The notes under the pieces: generated by a model | The model's database searches: none | What the model was told of the DNA's origin: nothing | The model's input: only the letters and a program-made list of their open reading frames with translations | Shown: piece after piece, positions 5,642-5,879 of the stretch | Position numbering within the stretch: the stretch's first letter is position 1 | How the letters are laid out: each line of letters starts with the position of its first letter | Assembly: GCA_002733385.1 (NCBI GenBank) | Contig: NVVO01000013.1 | Span: 40,218-46,096 of the forward strand | DNA: 5,879 nucleotides | From: Robiginitomaculum sp. | Lineage (GTDB): Bacteria; Pseudomonadota; Alphaproteobacteria; Caulobacterales; Maricaulaceae | Reading direction: 5' to 3' | Position numbers and translations under genes: made by a program

Positions 5642-5879
5642 TGGTTAGTGTTCATAGTGAACGTGTGAATTAAGTCTTTATACTTTGAAGGAGAAAAAAA
5701 AGAATTCCTTTGCGGAGACGCATTGTCTCTACCATTTGTTGCGCCACGCGTCACGGGGGATCTCTATGGTCGTCTCGATGAGCAGCGGAGCGAAGTAGTC
5801 ACTCAAGAAGATTATGAGTGACTGTGTAGGAGAGTGAAAATTATCGGTGTCCATGACCTTTGATAGGAGAAGATCCGTC
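5642..5879 (+). other. Untranslated structured leader, candidate rRNA-operon leader (runs off the right edge)
   Basis: At least 238 nt downstream of the strong promoter without a credible protein gene. It holds several hairpins: GTTCA-TAG-TGAAC (5650-5662), a GGAGAC/GTCTCT stem around GCATT (5714-5730), and AGTCACTC/GAGTGACT around an 11-nt loop (5797-5823). A TCTTTA (5675-5680) in an A/T-rich stretch vaguely recalls the boxA antitermination core, followed by eight A at 5694-5701. The combination of strong promoter, boxA-like core and long structured leader suggests the 5' region of a ribosomal RNA operon. However, no mature 16S sequence is in the window, so this is inference. Alternatives are the leader of another gene to the right or a small RNA. 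Confidence 0.35.
5797..5823 (+). repeat. Perfect 8-bp stem-loop in the putative leader
   Basis: AGTCACTC (5797-5804) and GAGTGACT (5816-5823) are exact reverse complements around an 11-nt AT-rich loop; two G-U pairs could extend the stem outward. No T run follows, so it is not an intrinsic terminator. It may be a processing or protein-binding stem in the transcript. Confidence 0.6.

Noticed and set aside
5650..5662. LexA box
   Set aside because: The alphaproteobacterial LexA site is a direct repeat GTTC-N7-GTTC; here the halves are inverted with a 5-bp gap.
5729..5879. Minus-strand frame open from the right edge to a TAG at 5731-5729 (41 codons if started at the ATG at 5854)
   Set aside because: It has no properly spaced ribosome binding site and no recognisable family, and it covers two hairpins of the putative leader. 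It could be the tail of a gene entering from the right, but nothing supports this.
5853..5879. Possible plus-strand gene start, ATG then TFDRRRSV, open to the right edge
   Set aside because: Nine codons only and no Shine-Dalgarno upstream; it cannot be told from chance.
5707..5879. Resemblance between CCTTTGCGGAGACGC (5707-5721) and CCTTTGATAGGAGAAG (5857-5872) as a direct repeat
   Set aside because: Only the first six bases and scattered positions agree and gaps are needed, so it is within chance for purine-rich sequence.
1..5879. CRISPR arrays, transposons, tRNA genes
   Set aside because: No regularly spaced repeats, transposase frame, terminal inverted repeats or tRNA cloverleaf were seen by eye on either strand.

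Overview
The window looks like chromosomal DNA of an alphaproteobacterium of moderate GC content. The strongest evidence is a protein with both signature ends of PopZ (DUF2497), a polar scaffold family essentially confined to Alphaproteobacteria. It sits in the gene order Pcm-like methyltransferase, TolC-type outer membrane protein, PopZ, valyl-tRNA synthetase. I recall a similar tolC-popZ adjacency in Caulobacter. I cannot assign a genus.

Layout. All confident genes lie on the minus strand, so transcription runs right to left. From right to left they are: a Phd/VapB-type antitoxin (5349-5101) and its VapC/FitB-type PIN toxin (5104-4658), which overlap by 4 bp; a Pcm-like methyltransferase (4524-3871); a TolC-family outer membrane efflux/secretion protein (3870-2191), which begins on the base right after the methyltransferase stop codon; an unusually long PopZ (2008-272); a bidirectional-looking terminator hairpin (206-234); and the first 62 codons of valS (187 to the window edge). 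The right-hand 480 bp (about 5400-5879) holds no convincing protein gene. It carries a near-consensus plus-strand promoter (TTGACA-N17-TATAGC) followed by at least 235 nt of hairpin-rich sequence. This resembles the promoter and leader of a stable-RNA transcript, possibly an rRNA operon whose mature part lies beyond the window.

How it works together. The methyltransferase and tolC are probably one transcript, with a good promoter upstream of the methyltransferase. popZ follows after 182 bp and may be read through or have its own promoter. The toxin-antitoxin pair is a self-contained cassette with its own promoter and an imperfect palindrome overlapping the -10 element, as expected for autoregulation. 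It lies between the housekeeping cluster and the putative stable-RNA promoter.

The main points of interest are: PopZ with an acidic linker of about 480 residues (about 80 in Caulobacter) carrying a recurring short (F/L)E(N/D)I motif and a 12-bp in-frame tandem repeat; a Pcm homologue that lacks the canonical substrate-site motif; the terminator hairpin 18 bp from the valS start; and the unassigned structured region at the right end.
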